Assembly: GCF_029931775.1 (NCBI RefSeq)
Contig: NC_079312.1
Location: forward strand, 58,966,333 to 59,030,332
DNA: 64,000 bases
Origin: Euleptes europaea
Lineage: Eukaryota; Chordata; Lepidosauria; Squamata; Sphaerodactylidae
Reading direction: 5' to 3'
Shown: positions 1 to 12,900 of the stretch, in pieces
How the letters are laid out: each line of letters opens with the position of its first letter
How positions within the stretch are numbered: position 1 is the stretch's first letter
The notes under the pieces: model-generated
Told to the model about the DNA's origin: nothing
Seen by the model: only the letters and a program-made list of their open reading frames with translations
Database searches by the model: none
Made by a program: the position numbers and the translations under genes

Positions 1-139
1 GGGTTAGGGACATTTACAGAGGCCAGCTCCATGCTCCGGTGTAGAATTTTTTTCCATCTATCATCGCAGCATCCTATTTCTTTACCCTTACACTCCACCA
101 CTTTATCGCCATTTCCCCTATCCCTACGCTACTTTGGGA

Positions 140-219
140 GGACAACCCGACAGAATCGAGCATTCCAAAGTTTACATAGTTTCATGTATGCTAGAATGCT
201 CAATTCTGTCGGGGTGTCC
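140..219. repeat. 26-bp inverted repeat (hairpin), probable remnant of a short DNA transposon
   Basis: The arms at 140-165 and 194-219 match at 24 of 26 positions around a 28-nt loop. Both contain the CCGACAGAAT core. Outward of the right arm the minus strand reads GGGTCATTTTCAGGAC, and GGGACATTTACAGAG near position 7 on the plus strand resembles it. A short inverted-repeat element spanning about 7-232 is therefore plausible. The family is not recognised. Confidence 0.5.
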
Positions 220-235
220 TGAAAATGACCCTTTT

Positions 236-1919
236 CATCATTTGAGCATGTCAGCTAATTTTAGCTAAGTGAAAATGCTGAGCTTCTATATTACAGAATT
301 TGGAGTTCATTGGGGTGGAAGAAAAAAGTGTGTGCTGTGCGTGTTTGTGTGTAGGAAGGGATCTAACCCACATGCAATCTTCACTTTAAGCCTTTCCTTC
401 CCCCATTGCTTAGTGCCAGTGCCCAAGAATAAGATCCATTTGTAAATTGGGCCATTTGTAACCACTCATTTACATGGTATAACTTACTGGCATACTTTTG
501 AATACACCATTTAGGCTGTGCAGGCACTTCATTACCAATTATGCAAGGGCTGGTAGCCCAGGGTGAGGTGGCATTACTGGTACATGGCTTAAATGTTTCT
601 ATGCGCAGTTACAGAGCAGAGGGAAAAGTAAGAGTCATTTGCTTCAGTTACGGGAGGCTCATCTAGTTCCAAGATACTAAGCTCCTTGTAAATTAGTTCA
701 AAGAAACACCCACTGTATTAATATTCACACCACTGTTACTTTCCTACAGGAAACTGAAGACACCTGAAAATATGGACAGTTTTGCATGCTTATCAGGCTA
801 TCACAGCATGCATCAAGACAAATATTAACAGAGGCTGTGGTGAGATAGCTCCATCTGCAGTATAACAATCCTGGAGCACCTTAGAGACTAACCAGTGTAT
901 TACAGCATAAACCTTAATGGGTTTCAGCATGCTGTATCAGATGCAGATTGCTGGCTTGTGTAGCATTCTGGCCAGCCTGCTAACCCCACACAAATGTCAA
1001 GGGCAGAGAAGGCCCCACTCCACAGATAGCCACTTATGAGAAACGTATGGAAAAGAGCAGATCCAAAAGCTGCAGAAAAGTGTGGCTTGACAGTTATCTC
1101 TTTCTCATTTCACTGCAAGCAGCTCTTTGTGGTGGAAGGGTTCCCTGAGGACAAGCAACAGCTATGATTAGCATCAGCAGCAATTCCAAAGTGGGGAGGG
1201 GGCAGTAATTTAGTTCAGGTGAGGCAATTACTGACAATCCGCTGTTTTGGAGTGCCACTTGGCAAGCAAACGGAATTCCAAACAGGTAGGTCTCACATAT
1301 CAAAGAAGGAAGCTTGTTCCAAAAGGTAATATACTCCCTGCACATCCTCACCTTACAAGCCTCCGTTGTAGGGCTGGGAGCTGAAAATATTTCAGTTACA
1401 GCCCCTTTAAAAATCATTCACCCTTGAAACAAGTTGAAACAGTCAGCTAAGCCCAGTGCTACAAGCTTCCCCGGTAAACTTCTTCTCTGTGCTAGTCTGA
1501 TAGGGCCCATAGTTTGTCAGATGTTTGTGTTCCCAAGTGTTTGCATCCAATATCCCACAAGGCATTGAACGCCCAGGAGAAAACTCAGAGCAACGAGTAG
1601 CAAATTAATGAACGGAAGCAATTTATTTAATCAATTAAAAGGGAAATTTAATGGCATGGTTAGAACCAAGTATTTTTAGAATTGAAACCGTACAGCCCGG
1701 GGCTTGCTAGGTACGCAGAGAAGAATGATGCTTCAGTGTGTTACGATGCTGTAAGGAAGTCATTACTTACAAAAATAGAAGGGTTCAAAGCACAGGAACC
1801 ATCCCACACTGTCTGAAAGCTGATCCTATAGGTCACTCCAGTACAGATGTGTAGAAAAATTGTTTTCCCCTCAATGAATTGTTGTTCTTTTATGCCCCTC
1901 AATACTGTCTCACCACAAG
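236..1919. other. Intergenic flank with no gene seen
   Basis: This AT-rich sequence beyond the UQCRC1 3' end shows no exon-like frame or COL7A1-like Gly-X-Y repeat. A short stretch near 870-930 resembles the 'CACCTTAGAGACTAAC' repeat described at 24.2 and 40.1 kb. Confidence 0.5.
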
Positions 1920-3030
1920 AAAGCCAGCATAGCATAGTGGCTAGAGCAGTGGTCGCCAAACTCATTAGTCAACAGAGCCAAATATCAACAGTATGACGAT
2001 TGAGATTTCTTTTGAGAGCCAAATTTCTTAAACTTCAACTATAGTGGTAGGTACACTGTTTATTAACTTAATAAACTTTAATTAAAGTTTTAGGTCTAAA
2101 TTATAGGTACACTGAATAAAACTTGATATCATACTTAAGTGATCTTATTTGTTGATAAAAATTAAACTGTAAGTAAGGTATCCATAAAATTAAATTATGA
2201 CAATGACTGACAAACACTGTACATTTTCCCCATCTGCATTCTCAAAACTCTGCAGGGGAGCTTATTGTTGAGTTTTGAGAATCTGGATGGGGAAAATGTG
2301 CATCTGAGTGGCAAATCCAAGACAAAAACTTCCCATTCATAAATGGCCAATAACCCCCCATGCAGAGTTTTGAGAATCTGGATGGGGAAAATGTGCATGA
2401 ATCAAACATGACTTCCCCCCGCCCCCGGGCCCCGACCTTGTCCTCCGCCTCGCTGCCGCTGCCGCCTGGGCTCCTTCCTTCCCTCCCCGTCCGTCCGCCC
2501 CTCCTTAGCGCCTCGGCCTCCTCCGCCAGCCAAAACCAGCGTGAAAAATCCTGCTCACTGATTGGCTGCCGCTGCCGCCCCTCGAGCGCCGTGTGCAAAA
2601 CCCGGCCGCGCTGAGGGGAGGGAAAGGGGGGAGGGGGGAGGAGTGCACTTTACCTCACACACCGCCCCTCTTGTGGGGGGGGGGGAATAATCCCCAAATG
2701 GGGCGGTGAGGTTTCGTGGTCGACTTTTTGGGGGGGCGCGCCTCTTCCTCCTCCTCAGAAACGTTTGGATTTCCAGAGCCGCACTCAAGAGGCCAGAGAG
2801 CCGCATGCGGCTCGCGAGCCGCAGTTTGCCGACCACTGGCTAGAGTGTCAGGCTAGGATCTGGAAGGCCCAGGTTCAAATCCCCACTCTGTCATGGAAGC
2901 TTGTTGGGTAACCTTGGGCCAGTCAAACACCCCCAGTCTCACAGGAGTATTCTGAAGATAGAATGTTGTAAGCTACTTTGGGTCCCCCCCTTGGGGGAGA
3001 AAAGTGGGGAATAAATGAAGTAAATAACAG
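1920..3030 (+). repeat. tRNA-derived SINE split by a hAT transposon
   Basis: The SINE head lies at 1920-1946 (agccagcatagcatagtgg, box A-like). Its body resumes at 2839-3030 with box B-like GGTTCAAATCC, the conserved CTTGGGCCAGTCA segment and the AATAAATGAAGTAAATAA tail. It is the same SINE family as copies at 29.3 and 47.9 kb. The two parts become continuous when the hAT element is removed, so the SINE is older than the hAT insertion. Confidence 0.8.
1947..2838 (+). mobile_element. Non-autonomous hAT transposon with TIRs and target duplication
   Basis: The ends read CAGTGGTCGCCAAACT on the left and AGTTTGCCGACCACTG on the right, a 16-bp inverted repeat with one mismatch. The flanks share GGCTAGAG (1939-1946 and 2838-2845, the terminal G being shared), which fits the 8-bp nnCTAGnn target preference of hAT elements. 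No transposase frame is present. The interior is GC-rich near 2410-2830 and holds several direct and inverted copies of GAGAATCTGGATGGGGAAAA at 2225-2395. Confidence 0.85.
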
Positions 3031-3414
3031 AGGTACTCTGATAAAACTGCGGGGGGGGGGGGGACAGAGAACTGATGGCCTCAGGTTTTTTTCCTAGACG
3101 TTTGCCCATTTTCAATTCCAAGATTCCGTCAGATAAAGCTGTTCCTGAATGAACAGAAGAGCTGACTCGGGTGGCTCATTTAACAGTAATTCTGTGCCAA
3201 CTAGTCTAAGGTTTCATCTCCTCCTCGGCACTGAATTTTTGAGCCAGCAACAGCAAGTTCATGGCAACCCAGTGATTCAGCAACCCACTGACGTCCAATC
3301 AAAATTCAAGCCCCTTGTAAGGCTCCGGCAACATTCCACTGAAAACCAACAGAAGGAAGTCCTCATTTCCACATCAGGGGGCTCCTCTGAGCAACCTCCT
3401 GGTATTCCTAACTG

Positions 3415-3575
3415 TGTGTGTAAAGTGCCGTCAAGTTGCAGCCAACTTATGGCGACCCCTTTTGGGGTTTTCATGGCAAGAGACTAACAGAGGTGGTTTG
3501 CCAGTGCCTTCCTCTGCACAGCAACCCTGGCATTCCTTGGTGGTCTCCCACCCAAACACTAACCAGGGCTGACTA
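3415..3575 (-). repeat. 5S rRNA-type SINE, tail part
   Basis: The stretch holds AGTGCCGTCAAGTTGCAGCC, TTTTCATGGCAAGAGACTAA, CAGAGGTGGTTTGCCAGTGC and GGTGGTCTCCCACCCAAACACTAACCAGG. It is the reverse complement of the SINE family whose 5S-like head is complete at 28.7 and 41.9 kb. Confidence 0.7.
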
Positions 3576-3589
3576 GGAGACTCCATTTC

Positions 3590-5130
3590 AGGTGCAGTTG
3601 TCTGGTGGCGAGTTAAAACAGGTCTCATAAATGTACACACACAAGATTATAATGTATTTGCTCTCAAGTGCTTGGAGACACAGATAAGGTTTATATCAAA
3701 TATGTGGAGCCCAGGTGATAGATAACTACATTTTAGAGTCTCAAAAGAAACCACTTAGCTACAACAGAGATGCTGTAATGGAACGCGTTAAAAAAAAAGA
3801 TTAGAGCAAAATTACACCCATAAACTAAGGCGGAATCATTTAATGGCCCTGGAAGTGTCAGGAAACAGCAAGTTTGCCTTTAGATACTCAGCAGCAAATT
3901 AAGCGAGCCAGAGCTTGCAAAGACATTCGGTGCAAATTACAGCAAGAACACTTAACAATTTCAAACTCGTCTGACATGCTGTGAGTTCAAACACACCAAC
4001 TCTCAATAATCCAGACTCTGCACAAATGGTTTATTTAATGGATTAGTTTCCAGTCCTATGACTAACACGCAGAAGTTTTGACTCTGTTCCTAAACCCACT
4101 TGCCAGGGCAACGTCCTTAGATGAAATGGAACTTCTAAGCATACGCAACCCTAGCATGAGATATTAATAATGACTGCAATGTGGGAGTTTAAAACTAAAG
4201 AACTAGTACCACCTTGTGGGGAATCGTTATTAGGTTCACGCTGTGGAGGCTTGAGAAGGCAGGAACTTAAGCTTGAATTCTAAAAAAATACATGTTCTGT
4301 GTATTCTATGCTGACAAGAAATGATGAAAGCATCGATTTGCACCCTCTGATCCATACAACAGGGAGAGTTCATTTGCCTGTACATTTTGCATCAGATAGT
4401 GGTCCAAGACATTGGACGTACAAAAGGTCAATTTTTCATCAGAGACAATACATGATTAGGCTGGATTAGGGGGTACCCCTAAATTTCTTCTCCCACCCTA
4501 GCAGTGAATAGTCACACATCCCAAACTTGATCTGCTCCACAGCAACACAATCAGTATGAGTCAGCTTCCATTCCAGGCTGATATATTCTCCCCCTCCCCT
4601 TTTTAACAGAGAAACCCAATAGGCGAAAGGGTTCTTGGCCAGTAGAAATGTGATGAAATCATTTTCAGGCCATCATAGTTAGGAGTGAAGAGAACCAGGG
4701 ATTCTACAGCAGCGGGGGAGAGAATACACTTTCCACGTAAAGGACAGCTGGATTTCCTTCCTACAGGAGGGCAGCAAGGGTCAGCTGTAGTAGAAATACA
4801 TACAACCCCTTTTCCCTTCAGAGGACAGGAAGCTGTTTCCAATCTATTTGGTACAGAAGAACGGAAAGGGCGTCTTGAGGCCAAAAATACCCTGGTGAAG
4901 GTCAGTTCTCCCCCTTCCTCCAGCTCCATTCACATTTAATTTAGAAGATCAAGACAGCTCAAACAAAAAAAGAGATAGGAGTTAATGACATCATCATCCA
5001 GGATACAGAAACAATCATGTACAAGATACACTAACAAAAACAATAACAAAAATGCACACTATCTCCTTGGAAAGATACGAAGGAGGGGGAGAAGTCCTTA
5101 ATTCTCACTTTCACAATTGCCATGTAGCCA
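3590..5130. other. Intergenic flank downstream of UQCRC1, nothing recognised
   Basis: No gene or clear repeat was seen. The open frames at 4603-4939 on both strands lack splice or family support. Confidence 0.45.
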
Positions 5131-5163
5131 TCAACACTCAGGGCCAATTCCATTGAAAGTTAA

Positions 5164-5332
5164 TTTATTTAGCTCTCTGATACATCAGTAATCTGGTTGA
5201 AAAGAACAACATTTGTACAGCAACTGAGGGATACATCTTGCCCTAGACACTCAAGAAATGCAGGAGATTAGACCTCAGAGGTTTCCATTCAATAACCACG
5301 TTGCCTCATTTCCGTCCTACGTAAAACGGAGC
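5164..5332 (-). other. UQCRC1: UQCRC1 3' UTR with poly(A) signal
   Basis: The sequence between the TAG stop (5333-5335 read on the minus strand) and an AATAAA hexamer at 5164-5169 is a short 3' UTR of about 170 nt. Cleavage would be expected roughly 10-30 nt further on, near 5135-5155. The hexamer is seen directly; its use is inferred. Confidence 0.7.
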
Positions 5333-8300
5333 CTAGAAACGGAGCCAGTACATAGCGCTGCGGACACGGTTGTAGTCTGGAAGCTGTTCAATAGGACCTG
5401 AGGGAGAAGAGAGTTGGTTACTTGAAATCCAGGAGGGAAAACTGGCATTATTTCAGCCCTACCAACCCTGCAAGTGTCTTCAACACAAATCAGGCCTAGT
5501 GAAAAAACTTACTGGACTATTATATTCTTAAGGTAACTTACAACAACCTCTCTGTTCTAGGCTCCCTCAGCAGTCCAAATCCACACGGGATAAATTGGAT
5601 TTACCATAACTTTATGCTCTGGCAGTCTCAGATAAGGAAAGTTTCAGACAAGAAAGTACTTGGGGTATGCATGTGTGTGATTTTGTTGACTTCCCTATTT
5701 TGTCTGGAAACTCCCCCTGAAAGAGCTTTGCTTTCAAGGCTAAGATGGAATGTTACTAATTGCAGGTTACAGTTACTCTAAGTAACAACAGCAATTCTGG
5801 CAGGTTTTCCAAGGGAATCTGTTCCTCAGCTGACAGGCAATACATTGCTCCCAAGAGCCCACCCCCCTCCCCAACTTGCCAGTGTTGTGTAACTCAGCAT
5901 GACCTCAGAAGACTTTTCCCGCTCTCCTGGGGCAGTGGGACAGGACCATCCCCGCCTTCTGCTGCAGCCCACTGGCCTCCCTGAAATGCTGCGCCTGGGG
6001 GACCTCGCAGAAGATCATAAGGGGCAAATTGGGGGTTTGCAGCCAGAAAGGGGTAATTGGTGGAAATTACCCTTCCATTACTGGAAGGTTTAGTCTGGAT
6101 CCCACCCAGTAACTAATTTGGCATAGCTAATCTGTAGCAGCCCAAACTCAAGTTAAAATAAATAACAGACTCAAAAGCCACCAAAGAGGTCCCTATGGAA
6201 CCAGCTCCCATTTATACCTACTGCATTTTCACCTCCCAAGTAGTAGACAGTACTCAGCGTCTAGTCACTTACCAACTCCTGCGACAGCTGGGCACTTGTC
6301 ATACAGGTATTTGCTGCAGACCTCCTGCACAGTTTTGGCATCAACCTCCTAGAAGCAGTGCCAGAGAAATTAAAGGAGTCATACTTCAGACACTTTCTTT
6401 ACCACTGGAAGCAGACTGCCAGCCAAAGATGAGCGCTTTGCCAGCCAGGATGCACAAGTTAAAAATACTGGTCTAATTTTCTAGGAAAGCTTGCGCCATG
6501 TACAATCTCTCTCTCGGAAAACACTGATGGGACATACATTTTTGTTACTGCAAGAATACTAGCAAATTGAACTTCACACATCAGTAATACGTACGGAAAT
6601 TCTGGCATCCCATTCTGCCAGAGATATCCGACGTCCGTAGTTCAATACATGACTTCCAATAGTATCGCAAACAGGCGTGGTACCTGGAAAAGATAACTCA
6701 ATCCATTACCAGAGTCCTCAAGATGGTATGCAGCATTTTATGAGATGAGGAGCATCCTATTAAAGGTGCAGAAGCAACACCTATCGTCAGGCAACACAGA
6801 CCAGTTTCTTGCAGCCATGTGTTCCTTTTAATAATTTATTCAACCAAGTTACAACAGAATAGATTTATTTTGGGGCTGTTTCGGATTTTAAAGGTTTAAA
6901 ATAAATGAGAACAGCTTGATGCTGTACTGTTCTCCTGCACTGATGTTCCAGGAGTGGTTTAACCACTTAATTTAAATGGTAGGCCTACGGCCACTGCAAT
7001 AGCACACTTCATGCATCTGATGCAGTGGGTTCTCGTTCTTGAGAGCTTATATCACAAATGTCTTTAAGGTGCCACAGTGCCCTGAGTTATTCTGGCTGAA
7101 GCTGTACAGAAGTGTATAACACAAGATACAAAAAATAAAATAATTCAAGCAGTGTGATTTTGGGGCACTGCCTATTTATACTGCTCTGGGGAAATTTTTT
7201 AATTGCTGGTTGTTAAGAGTATAACCTATGACCCTTTATATTGTGTTAGGTTACGAGGAGGGGAAAGTGGGCTGATTACGTGGACGAGCAAAAGTGGTGC
7301 GGTTACTCGCCCAGCTAGGGCTTCATCTCACTTTAAGTCACTAGCAAGAACTGTACAACCATGCCTTCCTATCAGCCATCATGGAGAATAATGAACCTCA
7401 TGCTAGCCAAGTAACAGATCCTCTCTTCTGAACCAAGGGGAAAGGGCAAAGAAAGGGGAAGACAAAGTCAAGAGACATGTCAGGCAACAGCGTGGATCTA
7501 ACAGGCTCTGCCTGCATAAAAACAGCAGTATCTCACCTGTAGGACTGAACTCTTAAGTAATGGCAAATATAAACATGAACACTTGCCCCTTTTCAGAGTG
7601 GCCCAGTATGCGCTAACACAACAACTTCCTTATTGCAGACAGTGAACTGATGGCAAACTGTTGGTGTACCACAAGCTGCTCTAGGATTTAAGCCCACAGT
7701 GGAGCCTGGGTTTTTAACACAGGTGGGGAGTTAGGAATAAGGAGAAACACTATGCAAGCCTACTTGCAAGGCACTTTTCACAATAAGAAACCTGCTTAGA
7801 AGACGTAGGTTTGATTGAATGTAGGAGCTGCTCAACTTAAAGACATACCATCCAGTAGCGACACAAAGGTGCTTCGAAGGATATCTTTGGCTGTCTTCAC
7901 CTCACTGTCAGTCACACTGGTGCACATACGCATCCTATACCAGGGGTGGAGTAGGGAGTGGAAATAGGAGAGGAGAAGAGGGAGAAAGTTAACCAAACAC
8001 TCTTTCATCTTCTTTCACTTGAAAGACAGATTTAACAATAAGTCTTTACCAAGGCTGCTAACCAACTGGCATCTTCTGAAAGGGCTTTGAGGAAATCAGC
8101 TCCAATAACTACGTAACCAGCATGAAGGCAGAAGCAAGAAATAGAACACAAACATGGGTAGGAGGTGAAACAGTTAGATTCTCTAAGAGGCTCATTTCCA
8201 AATGCCACCTCCTCAGTGGTCCTCTATGGGGGATAATGCACATAAATAGGCCCCAGCACAGAAACAGCAGCATGTCAGAAATTCTAGTAGCAGGACTAAG

Positions 8301-9104
8301 ATATTCTCCTACACCCTCATGCTCTCCATTATCTCCTTCCTTCTATAGTTCTCTTCCTCCCCGCAATCCAACCCCATACTGCCCTTTTTTCTCCTTCAGA
8401 CACCAACCAAAAATCTTCAAAACACAGAAACAATTCAGATCCTGAAGATGCTAACTTGCATGATCATCCCTCGTTTCAAGGGTTCTCAGATAACACCAGC
8501 ATCCTTTAAGGACTTTTTTGTGACATGCTGAATGCGAATGACTACCTTCGGTCCATTTCTGGCAGAGACTGCTCTTCATCTCTATGGCTACAGAGCCGAA
8601 GTACAAAGCTGGCTGTTGTCTCGAGGGACACTCTGATCAAATGGCTTAATATTCAAATAAAAATCCTATTGTATCTGATCCCATGAGCCTGTCCAAGAGA
8701 AGCTTTTAGTTTTCTAAAAATCTTGGCTGCAACAGTGATGTATGAAATAATGACATCAGTCTTCAACATGCACCTAGAAGCATGGAGAACAGCTTTATGT
8801 AGAAACATTAAGTTTTAGTGCTAGACTGTGCAATCAGAAAAAGACAGACTAAAGTGTACCAACTGGAATTCCACTATAATATAGAAAGCAACTGACAGAG
8901 AAGTGTCAGCAGGTTAAAATCAAATCTGTAAGCTCCAGGGAAGCTACTAGATGAAAAATCAGCAGACATTTCATTTCCTATGAAAGGAATGTCCAGGAAT
9001 GTCCAGTAAAACTAAAGTAGTGTCACAGAGGGACTTCAGTGAGCTACATTTTCTATAGACTTATACAGTCTTATCTACATCAAGCATCTGCAAAACTAGC
9101 TGTG

Positions 9105-9136
<32 letters not shown>

Positions 9137-9906
9137 CAGTGAATCCCTATGGAGTACCATTTTCTACATTAATATATCATCTACATATTAATATATCATG
9201 TCTACATATTATGGTCAGTTTCAGACTGCTGTAATCCTAGTCCTAGTACACTGTTTATTAGATGTCTCCTGCTAGTGACTGCATTGATTTACACTGTCTA
9301 ATCCTCCTTGAGTCTCTGATAAAAAGGTGGACCATAAACAAAGTAAACAAGATAAAATAAATTGGCAATGAAGGCACACTCACCATTCACCCTGGGCAAA
9401 GTGCATTGTATCTTCAATGTTCATTTTATCAGCAACAAAATAGAAACCGAGGAGACCCGTGTCAGAATAGCAGGTGTTGAAGGTCTGGAAACTTTGGCAT
9501 AGCTTGTGCTCCACGGCAGCTGCAGCCCTGCAAGACTGATTCTGTGAATGAATAATTACATTTGTTAAGACTGCCAAACTCCCAGAGGGCCAAGCTTCAG
9601 TTCACCAAGCTGCTTGGAAAGCAGAAATCCGATGACACACTGCACACAGTAAGTGTGAATGAAACCTCCTACAATCCATCTATGGTGAAATCTGCTCCCT
9701 GACTATACAGATACAGTAAGAATGCAGTTCTGCCAACTTAAGAGGGTACTCAAGAGATTCCTGAACAGCTCAAACTCAGTTGCCATGTTCCAAAGCAGTT
9801 TTAAGAAAATTCCATTTTGAACGTATCGACAAAAGGTAGACTAAAGCGGCTATTAGTCCATCAATCCCATTTCTAACTACCTTGACCAGCAGTCACTCTC
9901 CAATAC

Positions 9907-9966
<60 letters not shown>

Positions 9967-12900
9967 GTGCCACCAAGTCACAGCTGACTTGTGGCGAGAG
10001 ACTAACAGATGTAATTTGCCAGTGCCTTCTTCTGCATAGCAACCCTGGTATCCTTGGTGGTCTCCCATCCAAATACTAACCAGGGCTGACCCTGTTTAGC
10101 TTTCAAGAGCTGACTAGATCGGGCTACACCATGCTGCCTTCCCTCCTCCCCTCAAATACATTAGGACAAAGTATTGCCTAGCTCTACCATCCCAGATGCC
10201 TTTAGCTAGAAATGCAAATGGATGATCCTGGGTTCTCCTGTATTTTATGCTATGTCACTGAACTACAACTTCTTTATTTGTCCAGGAGCCCTAGGAGCAC
10301 ATCCTCAAGATTAAATATATCTGTCTGATCACACAGCAGTTTGTAGTTGTTTTTCTTACTCAACTAGCGAGGCACACAGCAGTTGGGTGAAGAAAGTACT
10401 GTGATGGGAGGCAATTTTTTCCCTACCTCTGTTTACATCTGTGTATCTCTCAACTGCCCAAAAGAGTGCTGACTTGTTCAAACACTGCTACATCTTGCAG
10501 GATAGCTTCACATTTGCTAAATCGCCTGATAGCACTGGAAGTGGCCAATGAAACAACCTTTGTTTTAGGTTAATCTCTTGAAAACCTGAAAGGCAAGTGG
10601 CTTGGTTTTCCACAACCACAACCTTTTCAATAGGTCTGCCTACCTTCTTCAACACAAAAGACAAACATCATTATTTTTTAGCCAAGTGAGTGAGTTAAGT
10701 GAAATCTGTAAGATCCAGGAAAGCTTTACAATATTTCTAAAAAATGACCAATCTGTAATGGTGACCATGATGCCGATTTAAGGACACATTATCACTCTCA
10801 AAGTTACTTGCTGTTACACATTCGAGTCATATAAAACAGTAAAGAACATAGGAGGATAATCCATCACGGGAAACATAAAGCACATGTTTTCATACTTTAT
10901 TGTCTTACCTTACCACCGGCAAAGGTGAGATCATAGCGTCCAATGACTGAGTTCGCTACCAGAAGGGGAATATTGTCTGGGTTGGCCCATCCTGGTCCTT
11001 CTACTGCAACAGCAACATGAGCCAGAGGTAAATCATCATCTCTGACTCTTACCTGAAAAAATCGGAAAGAAGGAATGCAAAAGTACAAGCAAACCTTTTC
11101 TGCAGAAACAAGATTCCCCCTTTTGCATGTTACAGAAAGACTAAGTCCCATTTACATGTAATGGTGAAAACCGAGGCCCAAACACAGGAACCGGGGATGG
11201 GTTTACAGATGGCTGAAACATCATGGAAGAGGGCTCAGAGAACAAGTGAAAGGAGCACAGCAAGCAAGCGAAGAAAGAGAAAATGTGATCCCTTGCCCTC
11301 CTCCCAATTGAGGAGTACTGAAACCCAGGTTAAATGAGAACTGGGACCAAATGCTGTTATAAGCTATATCTATCTTGTCACCAAATTTGTTACACTGGGC
11401 TCATCTACTCCCTGGCAGTTGAGCTGGGAGTCAGAGCAGGAGACAGAGCTGCTGGCGAGCTGTTGCTGAGTGAAGAGGGCCTGTTTGGCTAGGGTTGGCT
11501 GTTGACAGGTGGGGCTGTGAGCCTTTGAAGTACAAGGCTCCTCCTTGCCAGAGGCGCAAGCCGAAGGGCAAGAGCTAAAGGGATTTTGTCCTGTGACTCC
11601 TAGCCTAGGGATCAGATCTGGGTACCATATAAGTAGTTAAGCTATTACACTGGTGTTCTTGTTACTCCTTTTGCCTCTGGTAGACGTTCAGGTCTGTTAG
11701 TTTCAGGTTAGATCAACACACCAAGGTATTTCTAGCGTGAAAGAATTCAGTATGAGGGTTGACTGATGACAAACCATTTCCAGTCCCCTGCAGGGAGTGT
11801 GCCATATTTGTTTTTCTCCCAGATGATAAGATGGACTTCACTGGTCACAAGTGTAAGTTGATAGGGCTCTTAGAGGAAAAGGTTCGGAGCCTGGAGGAAA
11901 GGATTGCTACACTCCATGACATCGAGGAATGGGAGGATTTTAATTACCAGAAGCCTAGAGGGCCTGCATAGGGAAGGGGAAACGATTCAAAGGGACACTA
12001 GTGTGGTTGCCTGACCTAATGGGACTCCTCAGAGCGCTACAGAAAGACCCCAAAGGCATTGAGCAAGACAGAACTCAGTGCCATTAGAACTCAATAATTG
12101 ATTCCAGGCCCTTGCAGTGGTGGCGGAGTCAGAAACACTGCTAGTGGAAGAATCACATGCACAAGGAAGGCATAGGGAGGAGGTCAAGGAGACCCGAAGA
12201 AATGGCACTGGAAGGAAAAAGGAAAGTGTTGGTTGTAGGTAACTCCCTGCTGAGGGGTATGGAACATCATGTGTCCAGGCCTGACCCCATGGCTTGAAAG
12301 GTGTGTTGCTTGCCAGGGGCAAAAATTAAAGATATTGTAGACCAGATACCAAAACTGGTCAAACCTACAGACCATTACCCATTTGTGATGGTACATGTCG
12401 GAACCAATGACACGGTTGTGAACACCATCGAAAACATTAAGACTGACTAGGAAGCTCTTGGGAGGAAGCTGAAGGGAATGGGGGCACAGGTGGTGCTTTC
12501 TCCAATTCTTTCGGTCAGACGAAGGGGAATGCGACGGGAACAAAAGATAATGGAGGTGAACCACTGGCTGCGTTGGTAGTGCCAGGAGAAGCGATTTGGA
12601 TTCTGGGACCATGTGTTAGGTTTTCTGGATGACAAACTACTAGCACACGATGGAATTCACCTTTCAAGGGTGGGGAAGAATATTTTTGGAGGAAATCTGG
12701 AGAGATTAATCAGGAGGGCTTTAAACTGACACCACACAGGGAAGGAGGCGGCCAACATAGGAATTTAAATGAAGGAGAGCAAACAGTAGAAGCCCACCTG
12801 GGAGGGTTGGGTCTAAAGGAGATAAAGGTACAGGGCTTCAGGTGTTTATGTACCAATGCCCAGAGCCTGAGCAATAAGGAAGAGCTTGTGCTTCTAATGC

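Noticed and set aside
1-10. GGGTTAGGG at the very start, telomere-like
   Set aside because: A single unit with no further TTAGGG repeats; not telomeric.
2242-2836. Overlapping open frames on both strands in a GC-rich block
   Set aside because: They lie wholly inside the hAT element and owe their openness to high GC; no transposase or host-protein similarity.
5760-6093. Plus-strand frames in UQCRC1 intron 12
   Set aside because: No similarity or splice support; intronic noise.
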